A stretch of DNA of 30,925 nt from assembly GCA_027718005.1 (NCBI GenBank), contig JALLOP010000005.1, positions 1 to 30,925 of the forward strand. Direction: 5' to 3'. The stretch is from Patescibacteria group bacterium AH-259-L07 (GTDB lineage: Bacteria; Patescibacteriota; Patescibacteriia; UBA2591; UBA6264). The position numbers were made by a program, and so were the translations under genes. Each line of letters opens with the position of its first letter. Position 1 is the first letter of the stretch. The notes beneath the pieces were generated by a model, which ran no database searches, was not told where the DNA came from, and saw only the letters and a list, made by a program, of their open reading frames with translations. Below are positions 23,228-30,076 of the stretch, piece by piece.

Positions 23228-23419
23228 TTATGAGAAAAACGGATCATGAGAAATCGCGTAGGCTCCCAGGCAAGCCGATCCTATGTATAGTGCACTTGTT
23301 CCACAAATACCTATTGCTACTGCAAGTCCTGCATCTGCCGCTATACTGATAAAGAGAGCCGTGAATGTAACACCGGCGACAACACCAAAAATTAACCAGC
23401 CAATTATTTTTCCAAGCAT
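23228..23419 (-). CDS. Small membrane protein of unknown function
   Basis: A 63-residue, very hydrophobic protein on the minus strand. Two likely membrane helices cover about 4-26 (IIGWLIFGVVAGVTFTALFI) and 29-55 (AGLAVAIGICGTSALYIGSA). It has an excellent Shine-Dalgarno (aaaggaggataag just upstream of the ATG) and a consensus promoter, so it is expressed despite the small size. It is not related in sequence to a transporter or toxin that I recognise. A small hydrophobic toxin is conceivable, but no antisense RNA is seen. It is the only gene in its transcript, which ends at the hairpin at 23185-23217. Confidence 0.75.
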   Translation of the reverse strand: MLGKIIGWLIFGVVAGVTFTALFISIAADAGLAVAIGICGTSALYIGSACLGAYAISHDPFFS

Positions 23420-23468
23420 CTTATCCTCCTTTGTTTGATTTGATTGAATTTATCTTTACCTTATTATA

Positions 23469-23497
23469 ATTATACCATAATAAATAAATTGTGTCAA
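23469..23497 (-). promoter_or_regulatory. Consensus promoter of the small membrane protein gene
   Basis: On the minus strand TTGACA (23497-23492) and TATAAT (23474-23469) have a spacer of exactly 17 bases. The -35 box ends just before the ATG at 23499 of the serA remnant on the other strand. Confidence 0.88.
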
Positions 23498-23498
23498 T

Positions 23499-24054
23499 AT
23501 GACTTATCCACATTTAGACAACAAACTACGCGTACTCTTGCTGGAAAATATTCATGCTTCAGCACGCGTTTTATTTGAAAAGCAAGGATATGAGGTAGAG
23601 ACACTAGAAACAAGCTTAAGTCAGGATGAATTAATAAAGAAAATAAAGAATATTTCAATCTGAATTGCAAGGGTTAGATAATGTGATAGTAACGCCCCAT
23701 ATTGGGGGATCTACCCAAGAAGCACAAAAAAACATTGCTGAATTTGTGCCTGATGAGTTGATTGAGTATATAAAGACAGGGAGCACCATGTTGAGCGTGA
23801 ATTTTCCTAATGTGCAATTGCCCGAAATAAAAAATGCGCATCGCCTGATCCACATTCATAAAAATGTGCCAGGTATTTTAGCAAAAATTAACTCTATTTT
23901 AGCAAAGCAAGATATTAATATTGTAGGCCAGCACTTGAAAACAAATGATGCGCTTGGATATGCAATTACCGATATTGCTAAAAAATACAACAAAGAGGTA
24001 ATTCAAGATTTACAAACTATCCCTCACACCATCAAATTCCGCGTATTGTATTAA
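23499..24054 (+). pseudogene. serA: serA remnant, catalytic core deleted
   Basis: D-3-phosphoglycerate dehydrogenase makes 3-phosphohydroxypyruvate, the first step of serine synthesis. Two parts remain. The N-terminal 53 codons from ATG 23499 (NKLRVLLLENIHASARVLFEKQGYEVE) match the start of the SerA substrate domain and stop at TGA 23661. The second part, in another frame, reads FQSELQGLDNVIVTPHIGGSTQEAQ and then the C-terminal regulatory ACT domain (HIHKNVPGILAKINSIL) to TAA 24054. The NAD-binding domain and catalytic residues, about 250 codons, are missing. The join is near 23650-23661, where tttcaatc fits both sides, suggesting a short-homology deletion. The remaining ACT domain could be made from TTG 23665 but would have no enzyme activity. 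Confidence 0.9.
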
Positions 24055-24063
24055 ATCGTCTAT

Positions 24064-24118
24064 CTGCGTCTCCCGGAGACGACATATATAAAACTGCGCC
24101 TCCGGGAGACGGAAGCCA
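24064..24118 (+). repeat. Left copy of a 55-bp repeat flanking vapBC
   Basis: It consists of a cgtctcccggagacg palindrome, a catatataaaactgcg middle and a second cctccgggagacgg arm. A near-identical copy is at 24892-24948, on the other side of the toxin-antitoxin pair. A third, solitary gtctccgggagac palindrome is at 28134-28146. Confidence 0.88.
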
Positions 24119-24141
24119 GATTCGTTGCCAGATTCGTTGCC

Positions 24142-24169
24142 TTGACTTAAAATCTAGATGATGTATAAT
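24142..24169 (+). promoter_or_regulatory. Promoter of vapBC, probably leaderless
   Basis: TTGACT (24142-24147) and TATAAT (24164-24169) have a 16-base spacer. The ATG at 24178 begins eight bases after the -10 box, about where transcription would start, so the mRNA probably has almost no leader. An RHH antitoxin would be expected to bind here for autoregulation. A direct repeat (ccagattcgttg, twice) lies just upstream at 24116-24140. Confidence 0.75.
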
Positions 24170-24177
24170 AATGATGT

Positions 24178-24444
24178 ATGTCAAATAATTCTACCAGAAC
24201 CCAAATTATTCTTCCCCAAGAGCTTCGCAAAAAGATAGAGGAGGCGCGGCAGGCTACTGGTGAAAGTATGGCGGAATATCTCCGCCGTGCAGTTACCGAG
24301 CGCATAAAGCATGAGAAGGCAAATAAAGTAAATCTCAAGAAGCTGAGTCAAGAAGTGGTTGGAGCTGTAAAAAAAAGCTCATGGGAAGGAATAGATATTA
24401 AAAAATGGCAGAGAGAAATGCGAGAAGATAGAGATAATCTTTAA
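24178..24444 (+). CDS. vapB: RHH-fold antitoxin (VapB/CopG-like)
   Basis: An 88-residue protein that should bind and neutralise the PIN toxin encoded downstream and repress its own promoter. The N-terminus RTQIILPQELRKKIEEARQATGESMAEYLRRAVTER (7-42) is a ribbon-helix-helix domain: one strand, then two helices with the G-x-S-x-A/S-E-hydrophobic turn. The C-terminal half (SSWEGIDIKKWQREMREDRDNL) is polar, as expected for the toxin-wrapping tail. The toxin ATG is five bases after the stop. The gene pair sits between two copies of a 55-57 bp repeat. VapB is a class label here; the toxin partner supports it. Confidence 0.85.
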   Translation: MSNNSTRTQIILPQELRKKIEEARQATGESMAEYLRRAVTERIKHEKANKVNLKKLSQEVVGAVKKSSWEGIDIKKWQREMREDRDNL

Positions 24445-24449
24445 TTTAT

Positions 24450-24833
24450 ATGTTTCTCGTTGATACCAATGTGCTTATACGCGCAGTGGCAGGAATCTCT
24501 CCTGACGCTCCATTTCTAAAGAAGGCCATTGAAAATAATGCTGTTTCTTTTCCAGTAGTCACCATTGCAGAATTTTTAACAAAAGCATCAACTAAAGAAA
24601 AGAAAATATTAGATAAACTAGTTCGAGCTTTTCCTGTTTACAGTATTGATGAAAAAACTGCACGTCTTGCAGCTTTATATAGAAAGCAGTCGCTTAAACG
24701 ATCAAGAGTAAAACTTCTTGATTGCTTTATTGCTGCCCAAGCAAATCTAAATAAAATAATTCTTGTTACAAACAACAGGTCCGATTTTCCTATGAAAGAT
24801 ATTAAAGTCATGCTGCCAAAATCCCAATATTAA
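24450..24833 (+). CDS. vapC: PIN-domain toxin (VapC-like RNase)
   Basis: A 127-residue PIN ribonuclease. The acidic metal-binding set is D5 (FLVDTNVL), E41 (TIAEFL), D91 (KLLDCFIAA) and D112 (NNRSDF). These are the positions expected for VapC toxins, which cut tRNA or rRNA and stop translation. The length is normal. It is preceded by a CopG/RHH antitoxin in the standard order. The stop codon at 24831-24833 is directly followed by repeat sequence. The target RNA cannot be told from sequence. Confidence 0.9.
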   Translation: MFLVDTNVLIRAVAGISPDAPFLKKAIENNAVSFPVVTIAEFLTKASTKEKKILDKLVRAFPVYSIDEKTARLAALYRKQSLKRSRVKLLDCFIAAQANLNKIILVTNNRSDFPMKDIKVMLPKSQY

Positions 24834-24834
24834 C

Positions 24835-24873
24835 CTGCATCTCCTGGAGACGAAATCGGAGATCCGACCTCCG
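24835..24873 (+). repeat. Degenerate palindromes after vapC
   Basis: ctgcatctcctggagacg is a variant of the left part of the 55-bp repeat, and cggagatccgacctccg that follows is a separate palindrome. They begin two bases after the vapC stop. Confidence 0.65.
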
Positions 24874-24891
24874 ACTTCTACAACTCTCAAC

Positions 24892-24948
24892 CTGCGTCTC
24901 CCGGAGACGACATATATAAAACTGCGTCTCCCCGGGAGACGGAATCCA
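24892..24948 (+). repeat. Right copy of the vapBC-flanking repeat
   Basis: It is identical to the copy at 24064-24118 over ctgcgtctcccggagacg and the following catatataaaactgcg, then shows one substitution and a two-base CC insertion in the last palindrome. The two copies run in the same direction. Confidence 0.88.
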
Positions 24949-24957
24949 ACTAAAATC

Positions 24958-24989
24958 AAAAAAGATCCTCGTGTTAGGGGATCTTTTTT
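24958..24989. terminator. Bidirectional intrinsic terminator between convergent genes
   Basis: The arms aaaaaagatcc and ggatctttttt surround a ten-base loop. The T-run serves the plus strand (vapBC side) and the A-run the minus strand. The stop codon of the minus-strand gene (24976-24974) lies in the loop. Confidence 0.85.
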
Positions 24990-25755
24990 AATGCATGGTC
25001 TAGCCATATACTGTTTTTTTCTATCTCTTCTAAGTTGCCCATACTATTGTGAAGCCCGAGCAATGTAATAATTGGCTTTTTATATGTAGCAATATAGTGG
25101 TACGTGTTAAATGAATCATGCCTTACAAGGTGATGCGGTATTGCTTGTTTCTCCCCAAGTAAATAGAAAGTAGCAGTAAAGATTTGATATGCTGTTCTTT
25201 CTCCTGAATTTCTGCTGCTGCCGGTAGCCAAAATATGCTTATCCTGTCCTTGCTTTAGTATAAAAAGGCTTATCCAGTAGGATCTAAAATCAAAATGAAG
25301 TTCCGTGCCATCTTTGAGCATTGTATTTGTTCTTCTCCTATACCAATATCGGTACCGTGGTTTTGCCCATTCATCCAGATCAAATGATTTCTTCTCTCGA
25401 GATAAAATTTCAATTGCTTGTTTACGATAATGCTTTTCTAAAATATAATCATCAACGTCATCATATCCAAGTTTTTGTTTGAGCGGAAGATATTTTTCTA
25501 AATACTGTTCATATTTTTCATCAGTAACAAGATTTTTATAAATCCAGGAGTCAAGCCAGGAAGAGGTGGAGAGTCTGGAGATATGAAAGTATTTTTTCTT
25601 TCGATACGTTTCAGGCGCGGGTGGTTCAATGTAGATATGAATAGCTTCTAAATCCTTTTGCTTGCCATCCAGTGCCTTAATGCCCCTTGTTCAACCGTAT
25701 GAATGTTCAGCCGATCAAGTACGAGATTGGTAAATAACTCTTGTATCTTTGCCAT
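24974..25755 (-). pseudogene. Unknown gene with a single frameshift (about 260 codons)
   Basis: From ATG 25755 the minus strand reads MAKIQELFTNLVLDRLNIH, then goes out of frame at a run of four G (CCCC at 25683-25686 on the plus strand). The -1 frame continues as IKALDGKQKDLEAIHIYIEPP, is open for over 230 codons and ends at 24974. The open -1 frame is closed by TGA just before the run, so both parts belong to one gene that lost one G (or was misread there). The reconstructed protein of about 260 residues is soluble and Tyr/Trp-rich in places (KPRYRYWYRRR, RSYWISLF); I do not recognise it. The start overlaps the HAD stop by one base, with aaggaggaaaag as Shine-Dalgarno, so the two are translationally coupled. 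Confidence 0.75.
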
Positions 25756-26390
25756 TACTTTTCCTCCTTATATGAACTAATAAGCTCGACAACATGTTGC
25801 AGCACTTTCACGTCATCGTCCGGGTTTTGTTTAAACACCAGGTGTTCAGGGACGAATCCGTTTAAAAATGCGATTGCGTTAATGCCTGCTTTTTTTGCAT
25901 GTTTGATATCAGAAGGGCTGTCGCCAATATAAAAGCATGTTTGAGGATCAAGATTGTATTGGTCAACAATTTCAGTGATAACTTGTGATTTTTTAAGTAC
26001 ATGAAAACGCATTATAGAGAAAAATTCCACAATATCAAAGGTTTCAAGTAAAGGAAGGGCGAGCTCTTCTTGTTGTGTGCTGATAAGGTCGAGTGTTGTT
26101 TTGCTTTGGCTCAGCAATTGAAGTGTGGTGCGGGCGGTAGGGTAAAGTTCAGCTTTGTGAATATGAGCGTTATAGTATGTCCCATAGATTTCATTAAGTT
26201 CATCGCGGCTTGCAAAAATTCCGCGGGATCGGTAAATGTCGAGATAATCACCTCCAAGTTCAGTAAAATACTCTTCTACGGTTGGCGGTACGATGTTAAA
26301 TATACGAAATATTTCTGTTATTGAATCCCACCAAATTTTTGTGTCATTAAGCAGGGTTCCATTCCAGTCAAGAAAGACGGTTTTGTGCAT
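25755..26390 (-). CDS. HAD-superfamily phosphatase (phosphoglycolate phosphatase-like)
   Basis: A 211-residue hydrolase. Motif I is VFLDWNGTLLND at 5-16 with the nucleophile D8. The second acidic residue is replaced by N10, the DWNGTL form seen in one HAD subgroup. Motif II is S104 (DLISTQQ), motif III K133/K134 (HVLKKSQ) and motif IV GDSPSD at 156-161. The helical cap lies at about 18-88. ATG at 26390 has a good Shine-Dalgarno (GGAGG, 26400-26396), better than an upstream frame extension to 26462 that would add non-homologous residues. It is coupled to the frameshifted gene downstream. The substrate is unknown. Confidence 0.88.
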   Translation of the reverse strand: MHKTVFLDWNGTLLNDTKIWWDSITEIFRIFNIVPPTVEEYFTELGGDYLDIYRSRGIFASRDELNEIYGTYYNAHIHKAELYPTARTTLQLLSQSKTTLDLISTQQEELALPLLETFDIVEFFSIMRFHVLKKSQVITEIVDQYNLDPQTCFYIGDSPSDIKHAKKAGINAIAFLNGFVPEHLVFKQNPDDDVKVLQHVVELISSYKEEK

Positions 26391-26502
26391 TTTTTCCTCC
26401 TTGTATATTTTCAATGATCTCACCTTAAGTATTACGTATTCATAAAAAAAATCAACAGCCAAATTTGTGGATAACTTTTAAATAACAATAACTTTTGTCC
26501 AA

Positions 26503-26531
26503 TTGACAATCACCAAAATTTTGGGTATAAT
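26503..26531 (+). promoter_or_regulatory. Consensus promoter of tRNA-Gln
   Basis: TTGACA (26503-26508) and TATAAT (26526-26531) with exactly 17 bases between, ending 11 bases before the mature tRNA 5' end. Confidence 0.9.
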
Positions 26532-26542
26532 GATAAGTACAA

Positions 26543-26616
26543 TGCCGGGTCGTCTAATGGCAGGACATCAGATTTTGGATCTGAGTATCGGGGTTCGAAT
26601 CCCTGCCCGGCAGCCA
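26543..26616 (+). tRNA. tRNA-Gln (anticodon UUG), CCA encoded
   Basis: The acceptor arms tgccggg and cccggca (discriminator G, then CCA) pair fully. The anticodon arm is tcaga-ttttgga-tctga, which puts TTG at positions 34-36, reading CAA for glutamine. The T arm contains ggttcgaatcc. The 74 bases include CCA. It stands alone with its own promoter. There is no T-run close behind it. Confidence 0.95.
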
Positions 26617-26678
26617 TTTATATTATTTTTATGGAACAGTTTAAGAAAAATTGATAAAAAGATTTTTAAACAATAAAA

Positions 26679-28043
26679 ATGCTGCCAAAAGCAAGTGAGT
26701 GGAAATATGCAAAAAAATTCGATTGGGACCTTTATCCCAAAGCAGAATTTTTTTTAAATCAAGAAATAAGGAAATTTCTAAAAAATAATAAAGTTGCAAA
26801 CAAGCTTGCGAAATTAATGCAAACAAAAACTTCTTCTCAATTCTTTTATTGGATAGATCATATGGTTATTCCAAATAAAGAAAGTAAAAAGATATTGCTC
26901 AAAAAGCTTGGCTTTAAAGAAACAGAGCCCAATGTTTTTAGAAACACAAAAACAGTTTTATTCCCCATTGTTTTAAGAGATGAAGATATTATAGAGTTTG
27001 CAATTAAACCAGAGAATTTGGATGATTTTGTCAAAAAGAATAAAGTTTTGAGAAAAATTGAGGGCGCTCAGTTTGCTCCTTATAGGTATATTGTTGTACA
27101 TGAACAAAGCAAATTTAGGCTTTCCGCAGTAGAAAGAAGAGGGTATAATGGCTTTGTTATACAAAAAGTAAATGATATTTCAAGATACAAAAAAGCCTTG
27201 AAGGTATTCTCTAAAAGAAAAAGGTCATTTTCTTCAGATAAAGAAGGCCTTGTATGGACAAATAATTTGGTAAAATTGGTTGTAAGGAATTTGTCTAAAG
27301 GCAGAGCAGCAGATGCTTTCTTTAGAAACGAAAGAGCGTATTGGCAAAAAAGAAGTAAAGCTGGTCAAGCTCAAAAATCAAGGCAAGATGTTTTAGGATT
27401 GGGGTGGGGAAACCATGACCATCATACGTACCGGTCATCAAGAGAAAATTTTCTAAATCTGGTGAGGATATTTGAGAATCTTGGTTTGGAATGTCGTGAA
27501 AGGTTTTATGCTGGAGAAATGGCAGGATGGGGAGCTCAAATTTTAGAGCACCCTTTATGCGATATTGTGGTGTTTTCAGACGTTGACTTATCAAAAAAAG
27601 AAAAAGGGAAAGATTTTGCACATAAAGGCTTACAATCTCAGATTAAATTGGGAACAGTTGGGTTATGGGTAGGACTTCATGGAGAAAGTATTCTTCAGTC
27701 TGGAATGCATCATTTTGAAGCCAGATTTGAATTTGATCAGTTAAGGAGGGATTTGCTAAAGCAGAAAGTAAAGTTCATGAAACCCTTTTCATATTTCCAG
27801 TTTTTAAAGCAGGCTTTTAGTGAAGGAGAAAGATGGAAAGTTAAAAAGAAACGTGCAGATTTATTATTGGAGCGAGGCTCAGTAAATAAAGTTCAATATT
27901 CTAAATTCTTGAAACAAGGCGCAATAGGAAGCCATTTAGAGAATCTGCAAAGAAAGCAAGGCTTTAAAGGCTTTAATCAACAATCAGTTTCAGCAATAAT
28001 TAAAGCTACAGATCCTCGGAAGCAACGAGGAATGGGTGCTTGA
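26679..28043 (+). CDS. Unknown 454-residue protein with VOC-like segments
   Basis: I do not recognise the family. Three places look like the start or metal-binding strand of vicinal-oxygen-chelate modules: WIDHMVIPNKESKKILLKKLGF at 58-79, WGNHDHHTYRSSRENFLNLVRIFENLGL at 243-270 and SGMHHFEARFEFDQLRRDLL at 341-360. Clustered His residues (H61, H246, H248, H249, H344, H345) with E290/E347 nearby could bind a metal. This layout would suit a dioxygenase, glyoxalase or related enzyme, but the sequence does not name one. The C-terminal 90 residues are basic (KVKKKRADLL, GFKGFNQQS). It has no membrane helix and no gene partner; tRNA-Gln lies upstream. The function is open. Confidence 0.6.
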   Translation: MLPKASEWKYAKKFDWDLYPKAEFFLNQEIRKFLKNNKVANKLAKLMQTKTSSQFFYWIDHMVIPNKESKKILLKKLGFKETEPNVFRNTKTVLFPIVLRDEDIIEFAIKPENLDDFVKKNKVLRKIEGAQFAPYRYIVVHEQSKFRLSAVERRGYNGFVIQKVNDISRYKKALKVFSKRKRSFSSDKEGLVWTNNLVKLVVRNLSKGRAADAFFRNERAYWQKRSKAGQAQKSRQDVLGLGWGNHDHHTYRSSRENFLNLVRIFENLGLECRERFYAGEMAGWGAQILEHPLCDIVVFSDVDLSKKEKGKDFAHKGLQSQIKLGTVGLWVGLHGESILQSGMHHFEARFEFDQLRRDLLKQKVKFMKPFSYFQFLKQAFSEGERWKVKKKRADLLLERGSVNKVQYSKFLKQGAIGSHLENLQRKQGFKGFNQQSVSAIIKATDPRKQRGMGA

Positions 28044-28130
28044 CGTGAACTACTCTATCCCTAAAGGGATAAAGCTTCCTGCTTCAACGTCGAGAGCAAC
28101 CTCTCAACTTCACAGGCGTTACGAAACGAA
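28044..28130. other. Possible end sequence of an IS200/IS605-type element
   Basis: Right after the stop of the preceding gene, gtgaactactctatcccta with its hairpin (tatccct-aa-agggata, 28056-28071) is followed by agcttcctgcttcaac and then ctcttaact-like aacctctcaacttcacagg. This order of hairpin, GCTTCCTGCTTCAAC and TTCAC resembles the right ends I remember from IS200/IS605 elements. No tnpA or tnpB is present, so it would be a solo end. The call is from memory and uncertain. Confidence 0.4.
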
Positions 28131-28132
28131 TA

Positions 28133-28147
28133 CGTCTCCGGGAGACG
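28133..28147 (+). repeat. Solitary palindrome related to the vapBC-flanking repeat
   Basis: cgtctccgggagacg has the same core as the arms of the 55-bp repeat at 24064 and 24892. acgcaatttaaagacgcagt follows, not the rest of that repeat. Confidence 0.75.
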
Positions 28148-28188
28148 CAATTTAAAGACGCAGTTTAAATTTTCTATTTTAATCTCCC

Positions 28189-28207
28189 TGTCAGGTTGAA
28201 CCTGACA
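28189..28207 (+). repeat. Perfect palindrome TGTCAGGTT-G-AACCTGACA
   Basis: Nine-base arms flank one G. It lies 65 bases upstream of a promoter and is followed by partly repeated GACAAAACT words. It may be a member of a dispersed palindrome family. Confidence 0.75.
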
Positions 28208-28271
28208 AAACTGACTGACAAAACTAACAAAAGTAAGGTAATTCCTCGCTTTTTGGTTGGGGAAAAGTGGC

Positions 28272-28300
28272 TTGACAAACCTGATGAATGGGTGTATAAT
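28272..28300 (+). promoter_or_regulatory. Consensus promoter of the 77-residue gene
   Basis: TTGACA (28272-28277) and TATAAT (28295-28300) with a 17-base spacer. An aaaggagg Shine-Dalgarno at about 28318-28325 precedes the ATG at 28333. Confidence 0.88.
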
Positions 28301-28332
28301 ATAGGTAGAAAACTAGTAAAGGAGGTTCTCCG

Positions 28333-28566
28333 ATGAGAATCAAAGTAACTTTCAGGGAATATGATAAACCCTATGTTGACCCCGACACAGGAGAAGAGGA
28401 TCGGGGTGAATATCTCGGATCTTTCACCGAAGAGATCGAAGACGACACCCTTGCAGGCATTTTGCAAACAGCAACACGCAAAGCCGAAGAGTACTCGAAA
28501 GAGCGCAGTACAGATGTGAGGGTATGGGAAGTGCCTGTTACAGTCACTCCAAGGGGTATTAGGTGA
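28333..28566 (+). CDS. Small unknown acidic protein (77 residues)
   Basis: I do not recognise the family. The product reads MRIKVTFREYDKPYVDPDTGEEDRG, an acidic middle (SFTEEIEDDTLAGIL), a helix (QTATRKAEEYSKERS) and a strand pair (VRVWEVPVTVTPRGI). A consensus promoter plus a strong Shine-Dalgarno make it one of the best-supported genes for expression in this part of the window. Codon use is richer in GC than in the neighbours (many GAC/ACC/GTC), hinting at another origin. It stands alone; a hairpin terminator follows about 25 bases after the stop. It has no membrane helix or known domain. Confidence 0.75.
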   Translation: MRIKVTFREYDKPYVDPDTGEEDRGEYLGSFTEEIEDDTLAGILQTATRKAEEYSKERSTDVRVWEVPVTVTPRGIR

Positions 28567-28945
28567 CCCCCATGCTTACCCCATAAACTAAGGCTCTCTG
28601 GAGTAGATCTAGGGAGCCTTTGACATTTTGGAATGTTTTTAATTTTTTAGAATTTGCCGTCAAAGAAAAAATCTGTTAAGATTTTACTAGCGAGCTAAGC
28701 TCTCAAAAAACTTGAAATTGTCAAAGAACGCGGCGAGCCCGAGCTTTACGAGGGCAAGTCGTCCTAGCCGCCGGAGGCGGCAAAATGCGTTCGAACTATT
28801 TTAATATACGCAGCCAGATAGGTTGTATCTCCTGAATAAAATTCGAACCTACTTTAAAGAAGATCATGATGCTGACTGACCGCCTACTGCTAAAAATTTT
28901 GTTGGGTGACAAAATTGCTTTTAGGCAATTTTGAAAATTTCAAAT
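28567..28945. other. Non-coding gap between the 77-residue gene and the PurP pair
   Basis: No convincing gene on either strand. It contains a terminator-like hairpin (28590-28620), a gccgccggaggcggc palindrome (28767-28781), two TTCGAAC words about 55 bases apart and a caaaattgc/gcaattttg hairpin (28910-28933) just before the next start. A TTG at 28931 is open into the PurP-like gene but falls in that hairpin. Confidence 0.55.
28590..28620 (+). terminator. Probable intrinsic terminator of the 77-residue gene
   Basis: The arms aaggctctct and agggagcctt pair over ten bases with one G-U pair and a loop of 11. Only a short T-rich stretch follows (ttgacattttgg), so it would be modest in strength. 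Confidence 0.6.
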
Positions 28946-30076
28946 ATGATAAAAGGAGAAGAGATAAAAAAAATTGTCAAAGAATATAGAAAAGTGAGAA
29001 TAGGAATTTTAGGTTCCCATTCTGCTGAAGAAGTTGGTATAGCGGCAAAGTCATTTGGTTTTGGGACGGTAGTGATATGCCAGAAAGGAAGAGATAAATT
29101 ATATAGTAGGTACAATAGATTTCTTTTTGATGAGGTGATTTTACTAGAAAAATTTCGTGATATGCTCAGAGAGAGCATCCAAGAAAAACTTCGAGAATTG
29201 AATGTGCTCTTTATACCGAATAGGTCCTTTTCAGTCTATGTAGGATATGATGGCATAGAAAATAAATTGATGATTCCAGTATATGGAAATAGGTTTATTC
29301 TAAGATGCGAGGAGAGAAATGAAATTAAGAATCAATATTGGCTAATGGAACAAGCCGGAATGAGGATACCTAAACGCTTTAATTTACCAGAGGAGATAGA
29401 TAGATTATGTATTGTAAAGGTTCAACAAAAAGATAAACCTTTAGAGAGGGCCTTTTTTTATTCAACAAATCCAGAAGATTATAAGGAAAAAGCCAAGGTA
29501 TTAATTGAAAAAGGAATTATAGATAAAGAGAGTTTAAAGGAAGCGAGAATAGAAGAATATGTTTTAGGACAAAAATTTAATGCCAACTTTCAGGGGTGGG
29601 CCTTACAAAATATCTTCGGCTTATTTGATTTTGTTGGTTTTGACGATAGAAAACAGACTAACCTTTCTGGGATAAGAGATCTTCCTGCTTCTGAGCAATT
29701 AAAGATACATGTTCCCATAAAAAATGAGGAAATAGGACATTATGGTTTAACTATGAGAGAATCTAAAAAACCTTTAGTGTATGAAGCAGCTGAGAAATTT
29801 ATGAGGATATGTCAAAAAGAATTTCCGCCCGGAATAATAGGATTGTTCGCTTTGCAGGGCGCTGTTGCCGAAGATCCCGCAACGGGGAAGTTAGAATTCT
29901 ATATTTTCGATGTCAGTCCGAGAATTCCCGGTTCTCCTTGCATAGGCCCAACATCACCAGAAATGAGAAGGCTTTCTTTAAAATTCAAAACAACTATAGA
30001 AACTCCAATGGATTTACCAATGTTTGAGATAAAATATGCTCAAAAAAATAACCTACTAACAGAAATTGTAACATGA
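28946..30076 (+). CDS. PurP-like ATP-grasp protein (divergent paralog)
   Basis: It belongs to the family of archaeal PurP (FAICAR synthetase: AICAR + formate + ATP, a late purine step). GILGSHSAEEV is at 20-30, VLFIPNRSFSVYVGYDGIENK at 88-107, PVYGNRFILR at 111-120, then an ATP-grasp-type C-terminal half with FDVSPRIPGSPC. Where PurP has its Gly/Arg-rich ATP loop (GARGGRGYF) this one reads VQQKDKPLERAFFYS (159-173), so it is a distinct paralog whose substrate may differ. The ATG at 28946 was preferred to the TTG at 28931, which lies in a hairpin. Its end overlaps the start of a more canonical PurP by four bases (ATGA). PurP is mainly archaeal, so transfer is likely. Confidence 0.8.
   Translation: MIKGEEIKKIVKEYRKVRIGILGSHSAEEVGIAAKSFGFGTVVICQKGRDKLYSRYNRFLFDEVILLEKFRDMLRESIQEKLRELNVLFIPNRSFSVYVGYDGIENKLMIPVYGNRFILRCEERNEIKNQYWLMEQAGMRIPKRFNLPEEIDRLCIVKVQQKDKPLERAFFYSTNPEDYKEKAKVLIEKGIIDKESLKEARIEEYVLGQKFNANFQGWALQNIFGLFDFVGFDDRKQTNLSGIRDLPASEQLKIHVPIKNEEIGHYGLTMRESKKPLVYEAAEKFMRICQKEFPPGIIGLFALQGAVAEDPATGKLEFYIFDVSPRIPGSPCIGPTSPEMRRLSLKFKTTIETPMDLPMFEIKYAQKNNLLTEIVT

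Noticed and set aside
24064..24948. Possible CRISPR array from repeated palindromic units
   Set aside because: Only two full copies exist, they are 800 bases apart with a toxin-antitoxin pair between, and there are no regular spacers or cas genes.
26679..28043. TnpB or transposase, given the IS200/IS605-like sequence after it
   Set aside because: No RuvC motifs, no zinc finger CxxC pair and no TnpB signature; the His-rich VOC-like segments do not fit.
28780..28870. A tRNA gene, because of TTCGAAC words resembling a T arm
   Set aside because: No acceptor stem, anticodon arm or D arm can be formed around them on either strand.
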